Assembly (NCBI GenBank): GCA_020631135.1
Contig: JAHDHU010000009.1
Coordinates: 1 to 39,113 of the forward strand
DNA: 39,113 bases
Origin: Saprospiraceae bacterium
GTDB lineage: Bacteria; Bacteroidota; Bacteroidia; Chitinophagales; Saprospiraceae
Direction of reading: 5' to 3'
Positions 8,748-15,810 of this stretch are shown piece by piece. Numbering within the stretch: position 1 is the stretch's first letter; each line of letters opens with the position of its first letter. The notes beneath the pieces are model-generated. The model searched no databases, had not been told where the DNA came from, and worked only from the letters and a program-made list of their open reading frames with translations. The position numbers were made by a program, and so were the translations under genes.

Positions 8748-10013
8748 ATGGAGCTACTGATAAAAAACGTTACCATCATCCGACCTGGAAATAGAAAAAA
8801 ATCCAGTAAAAAAGATATCTATATTAAAAATGGAATCATCCAAAAGATCGGTTCCAAATTAAGCATCGAAGGCATTAAAGTAGTTGAAAGCAATGACCTC
8901 CATGTTTCGCCTGGTTGGTTTGATGTAGGTACCCAGATTGGAGAGCCTGGTTTCGAACATCGAGAAACGATCGACTCTGTCGCGAAGGCAGCAGCCAAAG
9001 GTGGATTTACAGGTATCGCATGTTTCCCAAATACGAATCCAGTAGTGGATACAAAATCCGCAGTGCATTTTATAAAATCCAACAGCAGTAGATATGCGAC
9101 AACTTTCTACCCAATCGCAGCATTGAGCGCTGGAGTCAAAGGAACTGATATCACAGAGATGATCGATTTACACCAAAATGGTGCTATAGGATTTTCGGAT
9201 GGATCGTCGAGTGTACAAAACAGTGGAATCCTATTAAGAGCCTTGCAATACGTAAAATCATTTGGTGGTTGTGTATTGCAAAAATCGATTGACGAAAAAA
9301 TTGCCAATCATGGTCAAGTTCACGAAGGAGACGTTAGTATACAATTGGGATTAAGTGGAGTACCAAGTATTGCTGAAACTTCTTCTCTACAAAAAGACCT
9401 AGAACTTAACAGATATGCAGAATCCAAAATTATTTTTCACACCATTAGTTCTGAAGGTTCGTGCAAAGTGATCAAAGCAGCTAAAAAAAATAAAGATCGA
9501 GTTTTTGCCACTGTATCATATCTCAACCTCATTGAAAATGATGAAGTATTGCTCAATTTTGACAGTAACTTCAAAGTCGATCCTCCGTTGAGATCATCCA
9601 AAGATCAGAATGCATTGATTAAAGCTGTCAAAGATGATACGATTGATGCGATTTGCAGCAATCATGTGCCATTAGAAGAAGAGAGGAAGAAATTGGAATT
9701 CTCTTATGCCGACCAAGGAGCTATCGGTTTACAAACTTTATTCCCAGCCATCTATACAGCATTATCTTCTAAACTAAGTTTAAATGACCTGGTCAAAAAA
9801 CTGAGTTTAGGTCCACGAAGATTATTTGGTTTACCTGAGATCTCCATCAAGGCTGGCGAAAAAGCAGAATTAACACTTTTCGATCCAAGCCTTAGTTGGA
9901 CTTTTGATAAAAAAGATAATCAGAGTAAATCGAATAATTCTCCCTATTTGGGCAGAACTTTTGATGGTAAAGTTTTGGGAATTATAAATGGGAAAAACAT
10001 TAGCTTGTCTTAG
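8748..10013 (+). CDS. Dihydroorotase family protein (PyrC-like), metal ligands mostly lost
   Basis: 421 residues with the overall pattern of multifunctional-type dihydroorotases (amidohydrolase superfamily, pyrimidine synthesis). Recognisable family landmarks are PGWFDVG..IGEPGFEHRETI (56-75), FPNTNPVVD (93-101), GAIGFSD (145-151), FHTISSEG (230-237), DPPLR (278-282) and the C-terminal LSLGPRRLFGL. The usual D-x-H-x-H metal motif reads D59-V-G61-T-Q63, so both histidines are gone. The third histidine is replaced in LQKS (177-180), and the catalytic aspartate of the DHAP motif is Asn305 in SNHVP. D151 and H231 remain. From known chemistry this should not bind the usual zinc pair. It may be a structural partner, like the inactive PyrC' chain of Pseudomonas aspartate transcarbamoylase. 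Database entries for such genes usually read 'dihydroorotase'. Confidence 0.85.
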   Translation: MELLIKNVTIIRPGNRKKSSKKDIYIKNGIIQKIGSKLSIEGIKVVESNDLHVSPGWFDVGTQIGEPGFEHRETIDSVAKAAAKGGFTGIACFPNTNPVVDTKSAVHFIKSNSSRYATTFYPIAALSAGVKGTDITEMIDLHQNGAIGFSDGSSSVQNSGILLRALQYVKSFGGCVLQKSIDEKIANHGQVHEGDVSIQLGLSGVPSIAETSSLQKDLELNRYAESKIIFHTISSEGSCKVIKAAKKNKDRVFATVSYLNLIENDEVLLNFDSNFKVDPPLRSSKDQNALIKAVKDDTIDAICSNHVPLEEERKKLEFSYADQGAIGLQTLFPAIYTALSSKLSLNDLVKKLSLGPRRLFGLPEISIKAGEKAELTLFDPSLSWTFDKKDNQSKSNNSPYLGRTFDGKVLGIINGKNISLS

Positions 10014-10090
10014 GTTATAATTCTTTGTTCTCAAACTGACCAACAATAGTTTTAAGCTTTTTTATATCTTTCGGAAAACAATCTACTACT

Positions 10091-10609
10091 ATGAAAAACC
10101 CTGGAGTATCTAATGGAGTGTATTTAGGTGTAGCCGTTGCACTCATCAATTTGATCATGTATTTTGTCAGTCCAAAATTTATGTTGAGTACAGGAAGTTG
10201 GTTTTCCTTTTTACTCTATATTCTTTTTATGGTAAAGGCTGGTAGAGAAGAAAAAAGTCTTCTAGAAGGTTACGCCTCTTTTGGGGAAATCCTCAAACCA
10301 ACAATGATCTGTTATATTATAGGATCTCTAATCGCAACCGTTTTTTCATTTGTTCTGATCAACTATATAGATCCTAGTTTAATGGATACGATGAAAGATA
10401 TCCAAATCGAAGCAATGGATAAGATGGCTGGATTTTTAGGTGAAGATGCTATGGAAGAGGCGAAAGACACTATATTGGAAAATGAAAACATAGCAGGATT
10501 TGGTACATTTATTATGGGCTGGGCCTTTGGTTTGATCATACCTGGATTAATTTTCGCATTGATCATTTCAGCAATATTAAAAAATGCTAAACCAGAAGAA
10601 TTAGCATAA
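10091..10609 (+). CDS. DUF4199 family integral membrane protein
   Basis: 172 residues with four predicted membrane helices: about 8-25 (VYLGVAVALINLIMYFVS), 35-50 (WFSFLLYILFMV), 73-93 (TMICYIIGSLIATVFSFVLI) and 145-165 (FGLIIPGLIFALIISAIL). The hydrophilic segment between helices 3 and 4 carries the IDPSLMDTMKDIQIEAM motif typical of DUF4199. The role of the family is unknown. From memory, DUF4199 genes often lie between a dihydroorotase-type gene and a family-2 glycosyltransferase in Bacteroidota, and that is the order here. The gene is followed by an intrinsic terminator that directly abuts the next start codon. Confidence 0.85.
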   Translation: MKNPGVSNGVYLGVAVALINLIMYFVSPKFMLSTGSWFSFLLYILFMVKAGREEKSLLEGYASFGEILKPTMICYIIGSLIATVFSFVLINYIDPSLMDTMKDIQIEAMDKMAGFLGEDAMEEAKDTILENENIAGFGTFIMGWAFGLIIPGLIFALIISAILKNAKPEELA

Positions 10610-10631
10610 ATACTCAACAAATAATAATTTT

Positions 10632-10666
10632 GGCTTGATATCTGTTCATGGTATCAAGCCTTTTTT
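10632..10666 (+). terminator. Intrinsic terminator abutting the next start codon
   Basis: A 9-bp perfect stem GGCTTGATA / TATCAAGCC (10632-10640 and 10652-10660) with an 11-nt loop is followed by TTTTTT (10661-10666). The ATG of the glycosyltransferase is the very next base, so the hairpin occupies the whole ribosome-binding region. Confidence 0.85.
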
Positions 10667-11614
10667 ATGCAATTATCTATCGTAATACCATTATTAGACG
10701 AACGGGATTCATTGACCGAATTAACTCAATGGATACATCAAGTAATGCAGGACAATGATTTCTCCTATGAAATTATCTACATAGATGATGGCAGTACTGA
10801 TGGATCATGGAAAATGATCTCTGATCTTCAAAAATCATATCCTACCATTAGAGGAATTCGATTTAGAAGAAATTACGGCAAGTCTGCTGCATTAAATACA
10901 GGTTTTGAGAAATCAAAAGGTGATGTGGTTATAACCATGGATGCCGATCTGCAAGATTCTCCAGATGAAATACCTGCTTTATACAAAATGATTACGGAGG
11001 AGCGTTTTGATTTAGTCAGCGGTTGGAAGAAAAAGAGATTTGATCCCATCAGTAAAACAATCCCAACTAAACTTTATAATTCAGTTACCAGAATGATGTC
11101 TGGTGTTAAACTCAATGATATGAACTGTGGGCTGAAAGCTTATAATGCCGAAGTCACCAAATCCATTGAGGTTTATGGAGAAATGCATCGCTATATACCC
11201 GTTATTGCTAAATGGGCCGGATTTACCAAAATTGGTGAAAAGGTTGTTCAGCATCAAGCAAGAAAACATGGGGTTACCAAATTTGGTTTAAGTCGCTTTA
11301 TCAATGGACCACTGGATTTAGCTTCAATTATGTTTGTCGGCAAATTTGGAAAACGTCCCATGCACTTTTTCGGTACCTTGGGTACAATAATGTTTGCACT
11401 CGGCTTTGCATTATTTGCTTATCTAGGAGGATACAAGTTATATGCTTTGCTAAATGAAATTCCTGCCAAAAATATAGCCACTCAATCTGGATTTTTTATT
11501 GCACTTACTGCAATGATTATAGGAGTACAACTATTTGTAACTGGATTTTTAGCTGAATTGGTCACCCGAAATGCTCCAGAACGCAATCGATATCACATAC
11601 GTGAAATAATTTGA
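10667..11614 (+). CDS. Family 2 glycosyltransferase (DPM1/ArnC-like)
   Basis: 315 residues. The N-terminal GT-A fold has the nucleotide-sugar signature IDDGSTDGSW (39-48) and the metal-binding MDADLQDSP (91-99); NCGLKAYN supplies the acceptor-side loop. Two C-terminal membrane helices (about 232-255 and 272-298) place it in the polyprenyl-phosphate glycosyltransferase group (dolichol-phosphate mannosyltransferase, ArnC, GtrB), which loads a sugar onto a lipid carrier at the cytoplasmic membrane. The actual sugar is unknown. The start is secure: the family begins MxLSIVIPLL, and no start codon lies upstream before an in-frame stop at 10625. Expression must read through, or start within, the terminator hairpin that ends at the ATG. 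The 3' end overlaps the convergent oxidoreductase gene by 22 nt. Confidence 0.92.
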   Translation: MQLSIVIPLLDERDSLTELTQWIHQVMQDNDFSYEIIYIDDGSTDGSWKMISDLQKSYPTIRGIRFRRNYGKSAALNTGFEKSKGDVVITMDADLQDSPDEIPALYKMITEERFDLVSGWKKKRFDPISKTIPTKLYNSVTRMMSGVKLNDMNCGLKAYNAEVTKSIEVYGEMHRYIPVIAKWAGFTKIGEKVVQHQARKHGVTKFGLSRFINGPLDLASIMFVGKFGKRPMHFFGTLGTIMFALGFALFAYLGGYKLYALLNEIPAKNIATQSGFFIALTAMIIGVQLFVTGFLAELVTRNAPERNRYHIREII

Positions 11615-12513
11615 TCTCCGATCAACTTGATCGTCTCTCCTATTGGAGCCTGGTTAAATTTTAGATTTAATATGACATGATTGACGCCCACAGACTGGAT
11701 TTCTTTTAAATACTTCAACAAGTACTCAGGATTCGATCTAAACCCTAGATGAATGGCCTGTCTTTCTACATTTACCTTGTTTACTAAATCAATGTAAAGA
11801 GATTGCATAAAAGGTTTCCAAGAATAACCAGCAAGAGTCAATGACAATTTCCAGTCGTTCATTAAGTTTTCAAGGAAATAAGAATTTCTTGGATAGTACA
11901 ACCAGCCGTCCGCATTTTGCGCAATCCAGTCTAAGCTTTGTCCCGCATGCCCAGTGACAAAATAATTGGTTTTATAATTGGATTTTGGAAGCAAATCTAT
12001 ATTACCCGAGACTTTACCAAAAGTATCGGAACTAAAATTAGGAAAGTCCCGATCTAAGGCTTTGAGATATTCAAAGCTTTCTCGAAAAAGCTCATTTTTC
12101 GAATTGATATCCATATTAAATGCAGGATATTCTAGAGGACGATCACCAGATGCTATACCTACCATGATCCTTCCTTTAGATAAAATTTGTAGGCTATTTA
12201 TAGATTTTAAGGTATGAACTGGATGTCGCAATGGAAGAATCACACTTCCCGTAGCAAGAAGTATTTTTTCAGTTTGATTCATCATATGCGCCATATAAAC
12301 CCATGGATCATACATTTGACCTGCATCTCCAAAACTCGGATCATGAAAAGGAACATCTCTAAACCAAAGAGATTTAAAACCATAGTTTTCGGCTAATCGA
12401 GCCAATTCTTCTTGGTTTTGCATTAAGGGGACAGATCCTTGATATGATTCTAATGGAAAAACTAGACCCAAGCTTAGTTTGCCTTCCTTGGTGACTTTTT
12501 TTAAGGGATCCAT
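11593..12513 (-). CDS. Luciferase-like (LLM class) flavin-dependent oxidoreductase
   Basis: 306 residues with the bacterial-luciferase TIM-barrel pattern. LGLVFPLESYQGSVPLM opens strand 1, SLWFRDVPFHDPSFGDAGQMYDPW covers the second and third segments, LATGSVILPLRHPVH is a strongly conserved flavin-site segment, and LSKGRIMVGIASGDRPLEYPAFN follows. This matches the BA3436-type subgroup of LLM oxidoreductases. These are FMN or F420 enzymes; FMN is more likely in this group, and the substrate is unknown. The ATG overlaps the stop of the upstream SDR gene as TAATG, so the two oxidoreductases are translationally coupled and probably act in one pathway (inference). Confidence 0.88.
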   Translation of the reverse strand: MDPLKKVTKEGKLSLGLVFPLESYQGSVPLMQNQEELARLAENYGFKSLWFRDVPFHDPSFGDAGQMYDPWVYMAHMMNQTEKILLATGSVILPLRHPVHTLKSINSLQILSKGRIMVGIASGDRPLEYPAFNMDINSKNELFRESFEYLKALDRDFPNFSSDTFGKVSGNIDLLPKSNYKTNYFVTGHAGQSLDWIAQNADGWLYYPRNSYFLENLMNDWKLSLTLAGYSWKPFMQSLYIDLVNKVNVERQAIHLGFRSNPEYLLKYLKEIQSVGVNHVILNLKFNQAPIGETIKLIGDQIISRM

Positions 12514-13331
12514 TAACTTAAAGATTGAAGGATAAACTTCGTCGTTTCAATTAATTCATTGATCAGCTCTTGATCATATGCATCCGGATGTGCATTTCCA
12601 AATCTACCCAAAGGGTTCCCAAGGTCATTGTCAAAATATTGACCAACAACATTCTTATATTTAGGATCGACTGCTAATAAATGAAGAATATCACTTCCTT
12701 TCGAGGCGGACGACCAAAACTTTCCATAAGCCTCTTGTACCATTTTGGTGTTGAGAAGCGAACCAGGATTGACCGGAATCACAGTGATGTGTTCTAATCT
12801 CTGCCCTAAATCAAAACTCCACATTGTCAATGCCAATTTGCTCTGTGCGTAGGCTGCAGAAACTGTTACTTCATCCTTGCCTTTCAAAAAATCCAAAGAA
12901 ACAGAATCCTGTGCTGCAGAACTCAAGTTGATGATCCTACCATCGGAGCTTTTGGATATAATCGGAAGTAATTGCTTGGTTATATAAAATGGAGCCAAGT
13001 AATTAACCATCATTCGTAAATCATAACCCTCCTTGGTCTTTAACTGTGAACTTTTAAATACTCCGGCGTTGTTTATCAATACATCAATCTCTTCAAATTT
13101 TTGTAAAACATCCTCGCACATCCATGCAATGGCTTTAAAATCTGAGAGATCAGCAATGAAAGAATAGATTTTCGAATTTCCAGATTGCGATTTTAATTCA
13201 GATACAGTACGACTTACTTTATCTTCGTTTCTTCCATGTAAAATAACCGCATGCCCTTCTTTTAATAACGAAAGAGCTGCTAGCTTTCCAATGCCGTCTG
13301 TACTACCTGTTATAAAAATCGTCTTTGACAT
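12513..13331 (-). CDS. SDR family NAD(P)-dependent oxidoreductase
   Basis: 272 residues of a classical short-chain dehydrogenase. The cofactor-binding TGSTDGIG motif is at residues 8-15, and HGRNEDK follows strand 2, where the arginine favours NADP. The structural NNAG motif appears in DVLINNAGVF, and the active site is the Ser of INLSSAAQ plus YAQSK (Tyr-x-x-x-Lys). The sequence resembles retinol-dehydrogenase-like SDRs. It is co-transcribed with the downstream LLM oxidoreductase through a 1-nt TAATG overlap. The substrate cannot be inferred. Confidence 0.9.
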   Translation of the reverse strand: MSKTIFITGSTDGIGKLAALSLLKEGHAVILHGRNEDKVSRTVSELKSQSGNSKIYSFIADLSDFKAIAWMCEDVLQKFEEIDVLINNAGVFKSSQLKTKEGYDLRMMVNYLAPFYITKQLLPIISKSSDGRIINLSSAAQDSVSLDFLKGKDEVTVSAAYAQSKLALTMWSFDLGQRLEHITVIPVNPGSLLNTKMVQEAYGKFWSSASKGSDILHLLAVDPKYKNVVGQYFDNDLGNPLGRFGNAHPDAYDQELINELIETTKFILQSLS

Positions 13332-13418
13332 AATCTTGAAATTAGTTCAATGCATAATTAATCATTGAAACACCAATTATGTTTAACGTTTAGGTTTAGA
13401 ATGTTGTAAAAAAAGAAT

Positions 13419-13703
13419 TTAAGCAGCTTCCTCGACATAGAGCAAAAGCCCAGCTGCATTTAGAATCTCTTTGGATTTATCCCCCAATAAATCGTAGTTT
13501 ATACTGATTTGACTTAGAATGTCTAACAACACGGTAATTCTTCCTTTGACCTCAAAGAAACGATTTACTACCACTATTTTTTTGCTTTCCACCAAACAGT
13601 ATCCTGATTGGAAGTTCCCTTTTTCAAATCGAACCTTATATTCTAGCTCTTCGAATAACTTAACCAGCTTTTCTAAGGTCGTTCTCGTATATTTAATGGA
13701 CAT
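13419..13703 (-). CDS. Small conserved protein of unknown function
   Basis: A 94-residue cytoplasmic protein without signal peptide or membrane segment. The N-terminal helix (TRTTLEKLVKLFEELEYKV) is followed by strands (RFEKGNFQSGYCLVESKKIVVVNRFF) and two further helices. The central RFEKGNFQSG-x-C-x-[VLI]-x-x-x-K-x-[VI]-x-[VI]-N-[RK] pattern is one I associate with a widespread Bacteroidota orphan family of about this length; no activity is known to me. It is divergently transcribed from the beta-barrel gene at 13748, with 44 nt between the two starts. Confidence 0.75.
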   Translation of the reverse strand: MSIKYTRTTLEKLVKLFEELEYKVRFEKGNFQSGYCLVESKKIVVVNRFFEVKGRITVLLDILSQISINYDLLGDKSKEILNAAGLLLYVEEAA

Positions 13704-13747
13704 AAACGTTCATATTATATAATTGCAAATATCTATTATTCTTTAAT

Positions 13748-14359
13748 ATGAAGAAATCATTGAAGGTTTTTTTTCTATTTATTTTTTTTGGCCTTGTGCA
13801 ATCAGGCAATGCTCAAGGATTTGATGCAGCCCTCTTGTTAGGTTTAAACGCTGCACAAGTCAATGGTGATGGTCTTGTAGGTTATCACAAAGTAGGACTT
13901 GAAGGAGGATTGCGAGTCTCTTATCCATTGAGAACAAAAACCGATCTTGGTTTAGAATTATTATTTTCCCAAAGGGGAAGTCGAAGTGCATATAATATCC
14001 CAGGAGATCTGGTTAACTATACAACGCTTAATTATTTAGCCGTTCCGTTTTTTATAAATTATAAAGATTGGTACATCGAAGAAGAAGACTATTATAAGGT
14101 GCGTGCAGAAGGCGGATTTTCTTATGGATACCTTTTTGATGTGACCTCTAACAACGTGGTATTAGAAGACGAAATTGGCAATTTTAAACGCAATGATCTC
14201 AGCATCCATGTTGGCGTTTCTTATGCAGTAAATAAAAAGTGGAATTTTTCTGCCCGTTGGACACGAGGGCTTTTATATTTATTAAAGAGCCCAAATTTGC
14301 CCAATGTTGAGGCTGCAATTAGTTATTATCTTAACTTTAGAGTTGAATATAATCTTTAA
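13748..14359 (+). CDS. Outer-membrane beta-barrel protein (PorT-like / OMP_b-brl type)
   Basis: 203 residues: signal peptide MKKSLKVFFLFIFFGLVQSGNAQ, then an 8-strand-type barrel. Landmarks are FDAALLLGLNAAQVNGDGLVGYHKVGLEGGLRV (the conserved G.N.s.~~g......Gf..G opening), LGLELLFSQRGS, YLAVPFFINYK and the aromatic C-terminal strand YYLNFRVEYNL. It should sit in the outer membrane, and its ligand is unknown. The next gene's ATG follows after a single base, so the lipoprotein and then the Ppx/GppA gene appear to be read from the same transcript. Confidence 0.85.
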   Translation: MKKSLKVFFLFIFFGLVQSGNAQGFDAALLLGLNAAQVNGDGLVGYHKVGLEGGLRVSYPLRTKTDLGLELLFSQRGSRSAYNIPGDLVNYTTLNYLAVPFFINYKDWYIEEEDYYKVRAEGGFSYGYLFDVTSNNVVLEDEIGNFKRNDLSIHVGVSYAVNKKWNFSARWTRGLLYLLKSPNLPNVEAAISYYLNFRVEYNL

Positions 14360-14360
14360 T

Positions 14361-14864
14361 ATGAAACAAGTATTTCTTTTGCTCAGTTTCGCCATTTTTA
14401 TGTTTTCTTGCGGAGGAGAAACTAAAAAAGCCGAAAATACTACTCCTGTGGTCGCACAATCTGCCACTCAATATGTTGCGGAGAATTTACCTTCGATTGA
14501 TGTCAAAATTTTAGAAAGACTTTTTAAAGAAGCAACGGCTGTAGATTATATTTTTCATAACCATCCTTTTTCAATGAGCCAAGATGAAGATGCTTCGATC
14601 AAAACAAGCATCACTTACTTTAGCGGAGAAAGACCTCAAGGTATTCCAGTAAATTGTAAGCCAGTAGCACGCCAATCTTATCAAATAAATGGTGAATTTG
14701 TAGCTGAATTTGATGTCTATTTTGATCAAAATTGTACTTTTTTTGCGCACATGGTAAACGAAAAGCCAGTAGCTGCTAATAAGATGACCGAAGCCGGATT
14801 GGCATTTTTTAATCAGGTCATTTCACAAGCGATCGGACAAAGTCAACAGTTGCGAGGTAACTAA
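14361..14864 (+). CDS. Putative lipoprotein, unknown function
   Basis: The product has 167 residues when started at ATG 14361, one base after the barrel gene's stop; the frame is open further upstream but only inside that gene. MKQVFLLLSFAIFMFSCGGE gives a good lipoprotein signal with Cys17 as the lipidated residue, followed by a polar linker. The mature domain contains FHNHPFSMSQDED and YFSGERPQGIPVNCKPVARQSYQ, with two further cysteines that may pair. No named family was recognised. The gene is coupled to the following phosphatase gene by TAATG. Confidence 0.8.
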   Translation: MKQVFLLLSFAIFMFSCGGETKKAENTTPVVAQSATQYVAENLPSIDVKILERLFKEATAVDYIFHNHPFSMSQDEDASIKTSITYFSGERPQGIPVNCKPVARQSYQINGEFVAEFDVYFDQNCTFFAHMVNEKPVAANKMTEAGLAFFNQVISQAIGQSQQLRGN

Positions 14865-15781
14865 TGCGAAACCGCTTCGCAGTAATGGACTTAGGTTCCA
14901 ACACCTTTCATTTACTTATCGTCGAATTTGAATCCCCAAATTCTTTCAAAGAGGTACATCGCATTCGAGTATATACAAAACTATCTCAAGGCGGAAAACA
15001 AGAAATATTGTCTTCTTCCTACGATAAGGGAATAGAATGTTTAAAATCATTCAAAAAAGCGATGATTGATTTTAAGGTAAAAAATTATCGAGCTATCGGA
15101 ACTGCCACTCTAAGAACCGCAAGTAATGGCAAAGATTTTCTCGCATACGCGAAAGAAAAAATAGGTATTGAAATTGAATTGATCGATGGAGAAAAAGAAG
15201 CCGAACTCATAGCGAAGGGTGTTTTAACAGCTGTCGGGAGACTCAAAGGTCCTGGACTCATCATGGACATCGGCGGAGGAAGTGTTGAATTTATACTTAT
15301 TAAAGAAAATAAGATCAGTTACTTACAGAGCTTCAAAATAGGACTTGGAATATTGAAAAGTAAATTTCATCAACTTGATCCGATGAATGAAAATGAAGTG
15401 TCTGCAATGATTGATTTTTTAGCACTCGAACTAAAGCCTTTAATCGAAGCATGCAGTAAGACGAATATAGAGTATCTCATCGGAGCCTCAGGAACCTTTG
15501 AAGTTCTTCAAGAAATGAGCGACGCCTCTCCCAGAAATGCACATTCTTACTCTTGTCAAATTTCAGATTTTACGGCTATACATCATGACATTAAAAAACT
15601 ATCATATAAGGAACGTTTAGATCATCCTAATATTCCGGATCAACGTGCCGATTTGATGGTAGTCGCATTGCACCTAATCAATTTTGTCATTCACGAATGT
15701 GGTCCTAAAGAGCTTATAATATCTGATTTTGCCCTAAAAGAAGGTTTACTTCATTCATTTAGATCAATATATTTAGATTAA
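14864..15781 (+). CDS. Ppx/GppA phosphatase family protein
   Basis: 305 residues, about the length of domain-I/II-only members of the exopolyphosphatase / guanosine pentaphosphatase family (ASKHA fold). The two phosphate-binding loops are visible: MDLGSNTFHLLIV at residues 8-20 and IMDIGGGSVEF at 133-143. The catalytic glutamate lies in ELIDGEKEAELI (about residue 110), and GASGTFEVL (adenosine/P2 loop) comes later. The C-terminal HD-like domain of long Ppx proteins is absent. The likely reaction is hydrolysis of polyphosphate or pppGpp; which one cannot be told from sequence. Translation is coupled to the lipoprotein upstream. Confidence 0.92.
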   Translation: MRNRFAVMDLGSNTFHLLIVEFESPNSFKEVHRIRVYTKLSQGGKQEILSSSYDKGIECLKSFKKAMIDFKVKNYRAIGTATLRTASNGKDFLAYAKEKIGIEIELIDGEKEAELIAKGVLTAVGRLKGPGLIMDIGGGSVEFILIKENKISYLQSFKIGLGILKSKFHQLDPMNENEVSAMIDFLALELKPLIEACSKTNIEYLIGASGTFEVLQEMSDASPRNAHSYSCQISDFTAIHHDIKKLSYKERLDHPNIPDQRADLMVVALHLINFVIHECGPKELIISDFALKEGLLHSFRSIYLD

Positions 15782-15791
15782 TCTAAAAATA

Positions 15792-15807
15792 TATTTTTGT
15801 ATATTTG
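15792..15807 (+). promoter_or_regulatory. Two tandem -7-like boxes TATTTTTG and TATATTTG
   Basis: Two back-to-back exact matches to TAnnTTTG (15792-15799 and 15800-15807) lie just before the permease-repressor start codon at 15811. They indicate an internal promoter separate from the Ppx/GppA operon, possibly with two alternative start sites. The first would give a leader of only a few nucleotides. Confidence 0.5.
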
Positions 15808-15810
15808 ATC

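Noticed and set aside
8819-9307. Three minus-strand open frames under the dihydroorotase-like gene
   Set aside because: They are shadow frames of a strongly conserved plus-strand gene with no independent evidence.
13719-13727. GATATTTG boxes near 13719-13727 (minus), 22403-22410 (minus) and 22453-22460 (plus) as promoters
   Set aside because: All three differ from TAnnTTTG at the first base. The recurrence is interesting, but there is not enough evidence to call them promoters.
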